This document shows positions 52,002 through 60,614 of a DNA stretch of 64,000 bases, in pieces (within the stretch, counting starts at the first letter, position 1; every line of letters starts with the position of its first letter). Location: assembly GCA_025800365.1 (NCBI GenBank), contig JAOXRT010000081.1, positions 1 through 64,000 on the forward strand, written 5' to 3'. The notes beneath the pieces are model-generated. The model ran no database searches. It was given only the letters and a program-made list of their open reading frames with translations, and was not told the DNA's origin. The position numbers and the translations under genes are program-made. This DNA comes from Cellvibrionaceae bacterium. Its GTDB lineage: Bacteria > Pseudomonadota > Gammaproteobacteria > Pseudomonadales > Cellvibrionaceae.

Positions 52002-52571
52002 TTAATCTTTGGCGCGTCCGATGTACTCACCGGTACGGGTATCCACTCGAATCGTCTCACCCTGAGACAAGAACAAAGGAACCTTAACCACAGCACCGGT
52101 AGACAAGGTCGCTGGCTTAGAGCCACCATTGGCAGTATCGCCTTTAACGCCTGGATCGGTTTCGGTGATTTCCAGCTCAACATGATTTGGCGGGGTAACC
52201 GCCAATGGCGAACCATTATATAGAGTTACCGTAACAACATCTTGCTCGCGCAACCACTTGGCAGTCTCACCAACGGCTTTCTCGTCCGCCTGATGCTGCT
52301 CGTAGCTGGTAGGATCCATGAAATGCCAAAACTCACCATCGGTGTAGAGGTATTCCATATCGTAATCCATTACATCGGCGCCCTCTAAGCTCTCACCTGA
52401 TTTAAAGGTGCGCTCCCAAACGCGGCCAGTATTTAAGTTACGCAATTTAACGCGGTTAAAGGCCTGACCTTTACCAGGTTTTACGAACTCATTATCCAAA
52501 ATAGAGCATGGCTCGCCATCGAGCATTACTTTCAGGCCGCCACGAAATTCATTGGTAGAGTAATTTGCCAT
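52002..52571 (-). CDS. efp: Elongation factor P
   Basis: 189 residues from ATG 52571 ([19 protein letters not shown]). An upstream ATG at 52595 would add eight residues not found in the family. It relieves ribosome stalling at polyproline motifs. The modification loop KPGKGQAF places the acceptor at Lys34, exactly as in E. coli, and the downstream [17 protein letters not shown] segment fits. Neighbours encode its modifying enzymes. Confidence 0.97.
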   Translation of the reverse strand: MANYSTNEFRGGLKVMLDGEPCSILDNEFVKPGKGQAFNRVKLRNLNTGRVWERTFKSGESLEGADVMDYDMEYLYTDGEFWHFMDPTSYEQHQADEKAVGETAKWLREQDVVTVTLYNGSPLAVTPPNHVELEITETDPGVKGDTANGGSKPATLSTGAVVKVPLFLSQGETIRVDTRTGEYIGRAKD

Positions 52572-52807
52572 GGTTGTTTCCAATCTTACGTTCAAGGCTA
52601 TACTCGATTTGGCCTAGGCCCCTGTCAGTACCTGCTACGCACCCAATTGAGTTTAGATACGTGCCCAACAGTTAGATCGAGCGTAAAGCCGGCCATTATA
52701 CCTAGCATTAACGCTAAGTTCGAGAGCCAGCCACAGAACTGCTACAATAGCCGCTGATATGTTTACAGCCGCCTTGTCGCCCCAATAGCGTTCCTGATAC
52801 CACTTAT

Positions 52808-53851
52808 ATGAACACCATCCTGCCACCCATCAAGTTAGTGTCGCCTAAAGATGAGCTCAGCCAGAACGGCTTAGCCCAAGGCAGCTGGCAGCAAGAGTTG
52901 CAACAGCTGATACGCAGGCCCAGTGAGCTGGCCGAGCTTTTAGATATTAAATTAGAAGAGCTCTGCCCAGAGGCTAACGAACAATTCGAGCTGCGAGTGA
53001 CACGACATTTTGCCGCCCTGATGAAAAAAGCTGACTTGCAAGACCCGTTATTGCTGCAAGTCATGCCAGCCTTGGCCGAAACCCTGGAGCACAGCGCCTA
53101 TAGTAAAGAGCCTCTTGAAGAGACTGAGCAGTTTAATCCCCTTCCAGGTGTCATTCATAAGTACAAAGGGCGTCTATTGCTGATGGCCAGTAATCAATGC
53201 GCAATCAACTGCCGTTACTGCTTTCGACGCCATTTCCCCTATCAAGATCACCATCTCGGACGCAAGCAGTGGCTAGATGCCATTAATTATATTGCCCAAG
53301 ATAGCAGTCTTAGCGAGGTAATCTTGAGTGGCGGAGACCCTCTAAGCCAAAGTGATAAACAGCTATCCTGGCTAACCGAGCAGCTGGCACAGATACCCCA
53401 TATCAAACGCCTGCGCGTTCATAGCCGCTTGCCGGTAGTGCTTCCACAACGTGTATGCAGTGAATTATTGAGCTGGATGAACAGCAAACACTTACAAACA
53501 TCCCTGGTGCTGCACATCAATCACCCCCAGGAGATTTCCCCTCAGCTGAAGCAGGCCTGCCTCACTTTAAAAGACGCTGGTGTGCGCCTTTACAATCAGT
53601 CTGTGCTTTTAAAAGCTATCAACGATGATGTCGACACCCTAGCAAGGCTAAGCGAAGCGCTCTATGAGTGCTACATTCAACCCTACTACCTACATCAGCT
53701 CGACAAGGTACAAGGTGCCGCGCACTTTCAGGTAGATGATCGGCATGCCCAAGAGCTATATCACCAGCTACGGGCTGAATTACCGGGTTATCTGGTACCA
53801 CTGTTAACCCAAGAAATCCCAGGCCAGCCAGCGAAAACTCCCATAATCTAG
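52808..53851 (+). CDS. epmB: EF-P beta-lysylation protein EpmB (lysine 2,3-aminomutase)
   Basis: 347 residues. A radical-SAM/PLP enzyme making (R)-beta-lysine for EF-P. The cluster motif is in SNQCAINCRYCFRRHFPY. SGGDPLSQSD and the PLP-lysine region toward YYLHQLDKVQGAAHF are as in EpmB. Divergent from efp. Confidence 0.96.
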   Translation: MNTILPPIKLVSPKDELSQNGLAQGSWQQELQQLIRRPSELAELLDIKLEELCPEANEQFELRVTRHFAALMKKADLQDPLLLQVMPALAETLEHSAYSKEPLEETEQFNPLPGVIHKYKGRLLLMASNQCAINCRYCFRRHFPYQDHHLGRKQWLDAINYIAQDSSLSEVILSGGDPLSQSDKQLSWLTEQLAQIPHIKRLRVHSRLPVVLPQRVCSELLSWMNSKHLQTSLVLHINHPQEISPQLKQACLTLKDAGVRLYNQSVLLKAINDDVDTLARLSEALYECYIQPYYLHQLDKVQGAAHFQVDDRHAQELYHQLRAELPGYLVPLLTQEIPGQPAKTPII

Positions 53852-54021
53852 TCTATTATTGTGATAAGCTTCACACTAAATGCCGAAGATGAGTAGCAGC
53901 ATATTGAATAGAGGCTGAATATTTGCTGCTACTGAACAATAAATCACCTAAGTGCTAACACTCTAAGCTAGAGTTAAGAATTAAGAGTAATGGCTACTAA
54001 TTAGGAAATAATGAGTTATCG

Positions 54022-55788
54022 ATGAGCGCTGTTGGAATAGCTATCAAACTGTTTGGGCGGATCAAGCTCCCCCCCCAAGACTTGGAGTCGCTAAGCTTTT
54101 GCAAAGGCTGTCGCCCCCAAGATGTTGCGGCGTGGGCCGATAGCCTACCCGCCACCAGGGTGAATCACACCAGCGTAATCCTATATAAAGCCCTACCCGA
54201 GGTCGCAAGGCTACAAGCCAAGCCCAATCAGCGCCTAGCTATGCTGGAAAGCCTTAGGCCCTATGTGCAAAGATGCATCCAAGGCCTTTCACAGAGCTTT
54301 CTAAACAAGCCTGTGGTGCTGCCAGAGGACGCCATGAAAGCGGCGATTGTTGCTCTGGCCCTGCAAAAACACATTACCCACGGCTACTGTATCGTTGCTC
54401 GTGATATTACCTGTGACGCTAAGCTCAACGACGGTGACCCGCAAAACCCTCATGCCCAGGCGCTTACCTTGGCTCTTCACCGTGCCATTAACGGCCTCAG
54501 CATCCAGCTTATGAGAAGCTATCAGCTCTATGCCGCTACAACTCCAAGCCTATGGCTGAGCATGCACAGCTTGTTTCAAGTGGCGCAAAACTCAGCTTTA
54601 GACCAGTTTCCTGTAGCCGATGAACTGTTAAGCCATGTTTCTCAAAGTACTATTCGCGAAGCCTATCAGCGAATTATCTTACTCGCCTGCGCGAACCCCA
54701 ATAAATTACGCCAATTTGATGTTTCAACAGCCTATAAGCTATTGGAGCTCTGGGCATCGCACATACGCTTGCGCCCCAACAAAAGCGACTCTGAATCCGT
54801 CTTTGTGATCAATCCTAATAGCGATAGCCCGCCTAGCCCCAAGAGTTTAATTCCTCTTGCCGAGTTAGAAGGCTGCCTAGCCGTTGATATCGCTCCACTG
54901 TTGTCCACCTTAGATAAGCAACTTGGTGGCGAGCTAGAAGGCAATGACGTTCTCACTATTCCTAAAGGAATCAGTACTTCCCTCATTGCACACTTAACAG
55001 ATGCCTGGAGCACCCAGTACCACCGGGCTCACGAGCGGGTGAGCTATAAACAGAAGCTAGAAGCCTTGGTTGGAATAAGCAGCATCCACTTCCACCTCAG
55101 CGGTGGCATTCCGTTTGAAAGCTTCGTGCTGGGCGCAGGCAAAGTAAATCTAGGGGAAGATAAGAACCCTTATTTAAAAGGTCAAAAACAAGAAGTTGCC
55201 AGTGATGACCCATGGTCCAACGCCTTTGACGCTGGTGGCAGCGGGCGAAATTTCGACCCACTCCTATTTTCCACTTTAGATATTGAATCTCAGCTGGCAA
55301 AGCGCGAGCATGAGCAGGAAAAGAACAAATTCCCAATTCATCAAATTATCAGTGAAGATCGTAGCCAAGGTGGCTACTGCTTAAATTGGCAGCAAGACGT
55401 GCCTAAATCCCTAAAATCAGGAGAGCTGATTGCTCTAAGAGAAGGCGATGCAACCGGCTGGACACTCGGTATGATCCGCTGGGTTAGACAAAGTCGCGGC
55501 GCCAGTTCTTTTGGTGTGGAACTTTTATCGAGTCTCGCGAGTCCATTTGGCGCGTCTTTAATTCATAAAAGCGGCGATAATGCCGATTATATGAGAGTGT
55601 TCTTTCTCCCTGAACAGAAAAGCATGCGCAAGAAGGCCTGCTTGCTTACACCTTCTGTACCATTTCAAGAGGGGCAAAAGGTGCGTCTCAACCGTCGCGG
55701 AGAGGAGAAAACGGTACAACTCACCCGTAAAACGATGGATACCGGCTCAATCAGTCAGTTTGAGTTCAGGACACTAGAGACAGGCTAA
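54022..55788 (+). CDS. FimW-like protein with C-terminal PilZ domain
   Basis: 588 residues. The N-terminal 350 residues are helical and specific to this family. The C-terminus contains a PilZ-type segment (SQGGYCLNWQQDVPKSLKSG, then LIALREGDATGWTLGMIRWV) and a beta-barrel. An exact RxxxR plus D/NxSxxG pair is not obvious, so cyclic-di-GMP binding needs proof. In Pseudomonas aeruginosa the equivalent position (before fimX and serB) holds fimW, a cyclic-di-GMP receptor for surface pilus assembly. The same order here supports the assignment. Confidence 0.78.
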   Translation: MSAVGIAIKLFGRIKLPPQDLESLSFCKGCRPQDVAAWADSLPATRVNHTSVILYKALPEVARLQAKPNQRLAMLESLRPYVQRCIQGLSQSFLNKPVVLPEDAMKAAIVALALQKHITHGYCIVARDITCDAKLNDGDPQNPHAQALTLALHRAINGLSIQLMRSYQLYAATTPSLWLSMHSLFQVAQNSALDQFPVADELLSHVSQSTIREAYQRIILLACANPNKLRQFDVSTAYKLLELWASHIRLRPNKSDSESVFVINPNSDSPPSPKSLIPLAELEGCLAVDIAPLLSTLDKQLGGELEGNDVLTIPKGISTSLIAHLTDAWSTQYHRAHERVSYKQKLEALVGISSIHFHLSGGIPFESFVLGAGKVNLGEDKNPYLKGQKQEVASDDPWSNAFDAGGSGRNFDPLLFSTLDIESQLAKREHEQEKNKFPIHQIISEDRSQGGYCLNWQQDVPKSLKSGELIALREGDATGWTLGMIRWVRQSRGASSFGVELLSSLASPFGASLIHKSGDNADYMRVFFLPEQKSMRKKACLLTPSVPFQEGQKVRLNRRGEEKTVQLTRKTMDTGSISQFEFRTLETG

Positions 55789-55954
55789 ACGTAGCTCGCC
55801 AAAAACAGAAAAGCATCTGTAACGCGGGTTTCACCTTGCAAGTTGATAGGTTAGTATTAGCCTCCCTTAACTTAGGCCAGCCATAGCTATTTACTTGGTT
55901 TGCTTAAGGTTTCGGCAAAGTTTGCGTTGTATTTGCCACGAGTTTTAATGGACG

Positions 55955-58024
55955 ATGATGATTTCCGATCAGACACTACGGCTACTCATTCTGAATGACT
56001 CAGAAAGCGAGGCAGAACGCCTCATCAGCATGCTGCATAATGCTGGCAAGAATGTCCGTGCCCAACTGGTCAATGCCGAAACCATGGAAGCACAGCTGCA
56101 GGAGCAGAACTGGGAGCTGCTCATTGCCGAAGATAGCTGCGCTGATGTCGATCATTGCATCCAAGTCATTCGCCGACACAATAAAGATGTTCCCGTTATC
56201 CTGCAAAGCGATCGCGAAGGCAGCCATGTCGCCGTAGAGGGCATGAAGCGAGGCGCCTGCGATGTGGTACAGCTAGACCAGGACCAGCACCTACTCTTAG
56301 TCATCGACCGCGAAATGGACAATCGCCGGCAACGACAACAGCGCATTCAATCCGACAAAAAACGTCGAGAAGCCGAGCAACGTGCTCATGATCTATTGGA
56401 CAGCTCCCGTGATGGTATTGCTTTTATTCAAGATGGCCTGTGCCTGTATGTAAACAGCTCTTTTGCTGAGCTATTAAAATACAGCGATGCCGAAGAGGTT
56501 GAGTGCACCCCAGTCATTGACTTGGTTGAAAGTTCTCAGCAAGCCGAAGTGAAGGCGTTTTTGCAGCAGTTCACCCTACAAGGTGGTGAATTTGAGCAGC
56601 AGCAATACAAACTCAGATGCATCTGTGCCGACGATAGTATTCAAGAGCTAACAGTATCCCTCAGCCACGGACGCTTTGAGGAAGAGCCCTGCATTGAGCT
56701 GCGCACTCAAAGTAATGCACAAGATCAAGACCTGGTCGAAGAGATGCAAAAGATTAAGCAGCTCGACCATGGCACTGGCCTTTACAACCGCCAGTTTATG
56801 AACAAACATCTCAATAGCCTACTAAATTCAGATACACCACAGGCTTTTGTATTACTAATAGAAATCGATCACTTTTTTGAGCGCGTTCAGCCTAAAGTTG
56901 GCCTAAGTGCCAGTGACGATGTTCTTAAGCAAGTCGCTGATATCATCCAGCCCTGCTTAGGTGAAAAAGACATACTGACACGCTACGCTGATGATGCCTT
57001 TATGGTGCTAAGCCAGCTGCCCACCATGGAAGCCGTGCAGCAATGCTGCCAAAACATTCTGCAGAGTTGTAACGACAGTATTATTGAAGCCAATCAGAAA
57101 ACCGTTCAAATCAGTAGCAGCATCGGCATTGCTGTAATCAATGAGAATTCCACTGATAGCGATACTGTGATCGATCAAGCGGCTGAGGCCATTAGCAAGA
57201 TTCGCAGTGACGCTGAAAACAATAGCAACACCATTAAAGTATTCGAACCAGAACGTATCGGTTCGAACAAAACCAATGCCGATGATATTCAAAAAGCCAT
57301 TACTCAAGGGCGTTTTCGCTTATTATTCCAGCCAGTTATTTCACTGCGAGGTTCGGGCGAAGAGTTTTATGAGGTGCTTCTGCGAATGCTTGATGAGCAA
57401 GGCGAAGAGATATCACCGGCTCACTTTTTAGATCTTGCGAAATCTATTGGCAGCGCTGCCAAACTGGATCGCTGGGTCATCCTAGAGTCTATGAAAACAC
57501 TGGCCAAGCAACGCAGCCAAAATCCAAAAACCAAGCTGATGATTACCGTAAGTGCTGATTCCATCCAAGATCGCACCTTAATTGCTTGGGTAAGTCGAGT
57601 TTTGCAGGCTGCCAAGATTGGCGCCAGCAGCGTGGCTTTTCAAATCAGTGAAAAAGATGCCAATCAAAATTTGAAAGACACACAAAGCTTTATTAAGGAA
57701 GTTCACGCGATTAAAGCAAGCTGCGTTATCACCAACTTTGGCTGCTCATTAAACCCAAGCAACACCATTAAGCATTTAGATACTGAACTATATAAGGTTG
57801 ATGGCTCTTTTGCCTTGGATATTCAAAATAATAATCAAAGTCCTGATGCCCTGATCGCACTGCTAGAAGAGCTTCATGAGGCTGGGAAAACCAGCTTTAT
57901 TCCGCAAGTGGAGAATGCCAGCATTTTATCCAGCCTATGGCAGGCTGGTGTGCATTATATTCAGGGGCATTATCTACAAGCGCCAGCTCCAACTATGGAA
58001 TATGACTTTACAATGGATGGCTAG
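55955..58024 (+). CDS. fimX: FimX-like cyclic-di-GMP effector (REC-PAS-GGDEF-EAL)
   Basis: 689 residues, almost the size of P. aeruginosa FimX. A receiver-like N-terminus is followed by a PAS domain (from about 145). The degenerate GGDEF domain reads YADDAFMVL where GGDEF should stand. The degenerate EAL domain has EVLLRM instead of EAL and NFGCSLN instead of DDFG. Both active sites are therefore lost, and the EAL domain probably serves as a cyclic-di-GMP sensor that promotes type IV pilus activity. Context: PilZ/FimW-like gene before it and serB after it. Confidence 0.88.
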   Translation: MMISDQTLRLLILNDSESEAERLISMLHNAGKNVRAQLVNAETMEAQLQEQNWELLIAEDSCADVDHCIQVIRRHNKDVPVILQSDREGSHVAVEGMKRGACDVVQLDQDQHLLLVIDREMDNRRQRQQRIQSDKKRREAEQRAHDLLDSSRDGIAFIQDGLCLYVNSSFAELLKYSDAEEVECTPVIDLVESSQQAEVKAFLQQFTLQGGEFEQQQYKLRCICADDSIQELTVSLSHGRFEEEPCIELRTQSNAQDQDLVEEMQKIKQLDHGTGLYNRQFMNKHLNSLLNSDTPQAFVLLIEIDHFFERVQPKVGLSASDDVLKQVADIIQPCLGEKDILTRYADDAFMVLSQLPTMEAVQQCCQNILQSCNDSIIEANQKTVQISSSIGIAVINENSTDSDTVIDQAAEAISKIRSDAENNSNTIKVFEPERIGSNKTNADDIQKAITQGRFRLLFQPVISLRGSGEEFYEVLLRMLDEQGEEISPAHFLDLAKSIGSAAKLDRWVILESMKTLAKQRSQNPKTKLMITVSADSIQDRTLIAWVSRVLQAAKIGASSVAFQISEKDANQNLKDTQSFIKEVHAIKASCVITNFGCSLNPSNTIKHLDTELYKVDGSFALDIQNNNQSPDALIALLEELHEAGKTSFIPQVENASILSSLWQAGVHYIQGHYLQAPAPTMEYDFTMDG

Positions 58025-58043
58025 GGCGCACAGCCCTAGCCAT
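58017..58043 (+). terminator. 11-bp hairpin over the fimX stop codon
   Basis: ATGGCTAGGGC / GCCCTAGCCAT with a 5-base loop, then TTTAATCC. Confidence 0.75.
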
Positions 58044-58068
58044 TTAATCCAACTCAATAATCCCCAAT

Positions 58069-58091
58069 AACTAGCTGGGAGCCCAGTAGTT
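58069..58091 (-). terminator. Hairpin at the 3' end of serB
   Basis: AACTA(G)CTGGG pairs with CCCAGTAGTT, with one bulged base. It lies at the end of the minus-strand gene. Confidence 0.55.
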
Positions 58092-59097
58092 AGCTATCTT
58101 TGCTTTGTGCAAGCAGATATAACACCGCATCCAAACCCAGGGTACTAATGCTAAACTCAGCTTGCTCCCTCACGATTGGCTTGGCTCGATACGCCACACC
58201 CATACCAGCCTTAGCCAACATCAAAAGATCATTGGCGCCATCACCAACTGCAATGGTACTGCTCATCGGCACATTGTATTCAGCAGCCAACTGCTCCAGT
58301 AGCTCTGCCTTACGCTGAGCATCAACAATATCGCCAATCGCCTTACCAGTAACTTTGCCGTCAACAATATCCAAGCGATTTGCAAATATTTGATCAAAGC
58401 CAAATCGCTGCTGCAGCTGGCCAGCAAAATAATCAAAGCCACCCGAGAAAATAGCCGTTTTAAACCCAAGCTCCTTAAGTCCGGCGATAAGGTCTGGCAT
58501 ACCGGGTGACAGAGGGATATTCGCCGCGATATCGGCCAATACAGATTCATCTAAGCCCTGCAGGGTTGCCATACGTTGAATAAAGCTCTCGCGAAAATCC
58601 AGCTCGCCGCGCATCGCTGCTTCCGTTACCGCAGCTACTTGCTCGCCTACGCCAGCGGCTTTGGCCAGCTCATCAATCACCTCTACCTGTATCAGAGTTG
58701 AGTCCATGTCAAAGCAGGCTAAGGCCCCCTCTTCACGGATAAAAGGCGCTACACCTTCAGCTAAATAATTAACTTCAATGCCGGCTTCAAGGCTAAGATT
58801 TTTTATGGCGGCTATTTTACTGACTTGATCTGGGCCTAAAGGTGCATCAAGCAGTAGCTGCCAAGCCTGGGAAGAAAGCTTATCGATCAACAGATGCTTA
58901 ATGTTTAAATCTAATAGGCTCCGCCAAAGCGTTTTTAGAGGCTCAATTTCCAGCTTAGTGGACATGATGATTAAACGGGCCTGATTTGCAGAAGGGCTTT
59001 GCTCAGCTTGCAACAGCGATTGCTGGCTGCTCAGCAGCTCTTGTACTAGATCACAGCGCAGGCTGCTCTGGCTAAGAGAAATTGCGGGAGTACTCAT
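58090..59097 (-). CDS. serB: Phosphoserine phosphatase
   Basis: 335 residues, with an N-terminal extension/ACT-like part (about 1-120) and a HAD domain. The nucleophile motif FDMDSTLIQVEV gives the aspartate, then FSGGFDYF, and VGDGANDLLMLAKAGMGV completes the HAD set. Last step of serine synthesis. The order fimX - serB - membrane protein matches Pseudomonas. Confidence 0.95.
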   Translation of the reverse strand: MSTPAISLSQSSLRCDLVQELLSSQQSLLQAEQSPSANQARLIIMSTKLEIEPLKTLWRSLLDLNIKHLLIDKLSSQAWQLLLDAPLGPDQVSKIAAIKNLSLEAGIEVNYLAEGVAPFIREEGALACFDMDSTLIQVEVIDELAKAAGVGEQVAAVTEAAMRGELDFRESFIQRMATLQGLDESVLADIAANIPLSPGMPDLIAGLKELGFKTAIFSGGFDYFAGQLQQRFGFDQIFANRLDIVDGKVTGKAIGDIVDAQRKAELLEQLAAEYNVPMSSTIAVGDGANDLLMLAKAGMGVAYRAKPIVREQAEFSISTLGLDAVLYLLAQSKDS

Positions 59098-59373
59098 AAT
59101 GGTGACGTTATATCTATGCTATGGGAAGACGGCATTATAAAGCCCTCGCCTTATAAAGCTCTACTTTTCGAATCGCCATGTTGGCCAAGCGGCCACGCTT
59201 GTTTAGAATATCAAACGCTTATAGCCAGCGCAGATTCACTTTTAGGGGCTATAATTGGAACCTTGACTACAATTTCACGACAAAAAGCGTAAGATAACTG
59301 TGATTTGCTAGTTGAAAAGAAGTCAAAACAGCTAAACCTATACCGAATCATTAGAGAACGTAATTTACAGCCC

Positions 59374-60483
59374 ATGAAATTGCCCGCCATCCCCAAGCTT
59401 TCGGCCTTTTTGCTGGGCGCATTTATTACGGTCTTAATCTTAAGCTGGGCGAATCAGAACCAGCTTCAGCAACAGCAAATCGAGCTGAATCAACATTACG
59501 GCTCAGTACTCGCGCGCAAATTAGCCCAGCAAGCTGAAAACCCAACTCTTACTCGAGACTTGGTTAGCTTGCAGGTTCTAGCCGAAGCTACCAAGCAAGA
59601 AAAAGGGATCGCCAGCGTTACCTTTCACAGCGTGGACAACAAGCTACTCGCCCAAGCTGGCAAAACCGCCAGACAAAAAGGGGCCGATAAATCCCAGCAG
59701 AGTTTTAGCGCACCGATCAATTTACAAGACTCGGTCGCCGGTTACGTCACCATTGGCTTAAATAGCCAAGAGCTGCTGCAGCAACCTCAGGCCTATGGCT
59801 TACAGCTACTCGCGCTATTATTGCTCGCAGCGGCCATTATCAATATTTACCTTGAACCACAGCGCCATGACGCCAAGCAGAATAAAAACCACCAAGAACA
59901 AGAAAGTCCACTAGCAGCCCCCGAAGCTGAAGCGCCAATTTGCGCTTGGCTGGTAGTCCAAAGCGGCAACCTGGCCAGCCTCCAAAAGCAACTGAGCGCT
60001 GCGGCTTTGCAGGAGCTTTTGGACGAGTTTAATCAGCAATTACAAACCGTATTAAATTTGTATCAAGGTGAGTTGCTGTGGGTGGATGGAGATTCTTTTC
60101 ATTGTGGCTTCAGACAGTGCTCAGCCGGCGACAATGACCAAGGGATTTTCAATGCCATTTGCTCAACAAAACTACTCGTCGATTTAGGAAGCAGCCGCCA
60201 AGGTATCAAGCTGCATTTTAAAGCAGCCATTATTCCTCCAGCAGCAGGCGATTGTTACAGTGAGTTATTCTCGGCCTATCGCGACAGCCAAGAGCAACGC
60301 CGCCAGCTAGACGCTTTAGGCCATGCCAGCCTTTTGCTAGATAAGCGCCTACTTGACGACAGACATGTACTTGAACAGTTGGAATTCACAGAAGATCAAC
60401 ACAATGTCTATATCGATGCAATCAAAGCACCTTATTTAGATCTGCTAAAGGAACAACTGAAGCACCTGAGAAGCCTGGCTTAG
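59374..60483 (+). CDS. AhpA/YtjB-like inner-membrane protein
   Basis: 369 residues from ATG 59374 (MKLPAIPKLSAFLLGAFITV). The frame runs from 59305, but with little support. Two membrane spans (about 8-28 and 140-158) bracket a periplasmic region (GSVLARKLAQQAENPTLTRD, VTFHSVDNKLLAQAGKTARQ). The cytoplasmic C-terminal part ICAWLVVQSGNLASLQKQLS resembles the weak nucleotide-cyclase-like fold of this family. It is divergent from serB, as in E. coli serB/ytjB (smp). Role unclear, linked to oxidative stress in Pseudomonas-type relatives (from memory). Confidence 0.75.
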   Translation: MKLPAIPKLSAFLLGAFITVLILSWANQNQLQQQQIELNQHYGSVLARKLAQQAENPTLTRDLVSLQVLAEATKQEKGIASVTFHSVDNKLLAQAGKTARQKGADKSQQSFSAPINLQDSVAGYVTIGLNSQELLQQPQAYGLQLLALLLLAAAIINIYLEPQRHDAKQNKNHQEQESPLAAPEAEAPICAWLVVQSGNLASLQKQLSAAALQELLDEFNQQLQTVLNLYQGELLWVDGDSFHCGFRQCSAGDNDQGIFNAICSTKLLVDLGSSRQGIKLHFKAAIIPPAAGDCYSELFSAYRDSQEQRRQLDALGHASLLLDKRLLDDRHVLEQLEFTEDQHNVYIDAIKAPYLDLLKEQLKHLRSLA

Positions 60484-60530
60484 CAAGACTTTCTCGGTAA
60501 AGGACCCACCAATTAAGGCTGCACAACACA

Positions 60531-60574
60531 GCGTCACAGAAATGTCATCGAGCTGTCATGTACAGGTCATTTTA
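60531..60574 (+). promoter_or_regulatory. Four-unit PhoB box upstream of the ornithine-lipid synthase gene
   Basis: Four adjacent 11-base units: GCGTCACAGAA, ATGTCATCGAG, CTGTCATGTAC, AGGTCATTTTA. Each carries a TGTCA-like heptamer, as in the consensus CTGTCAT-N4 repeats. CAATCT at 60581-60586, about 6-7 bases beyond, could be the -10. Confidence 0.75.
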
Positions 60575-60614
60575 TGAGCGCAATCTACCCGCAATGAGCA
60601 CAGGTAGATTGACT

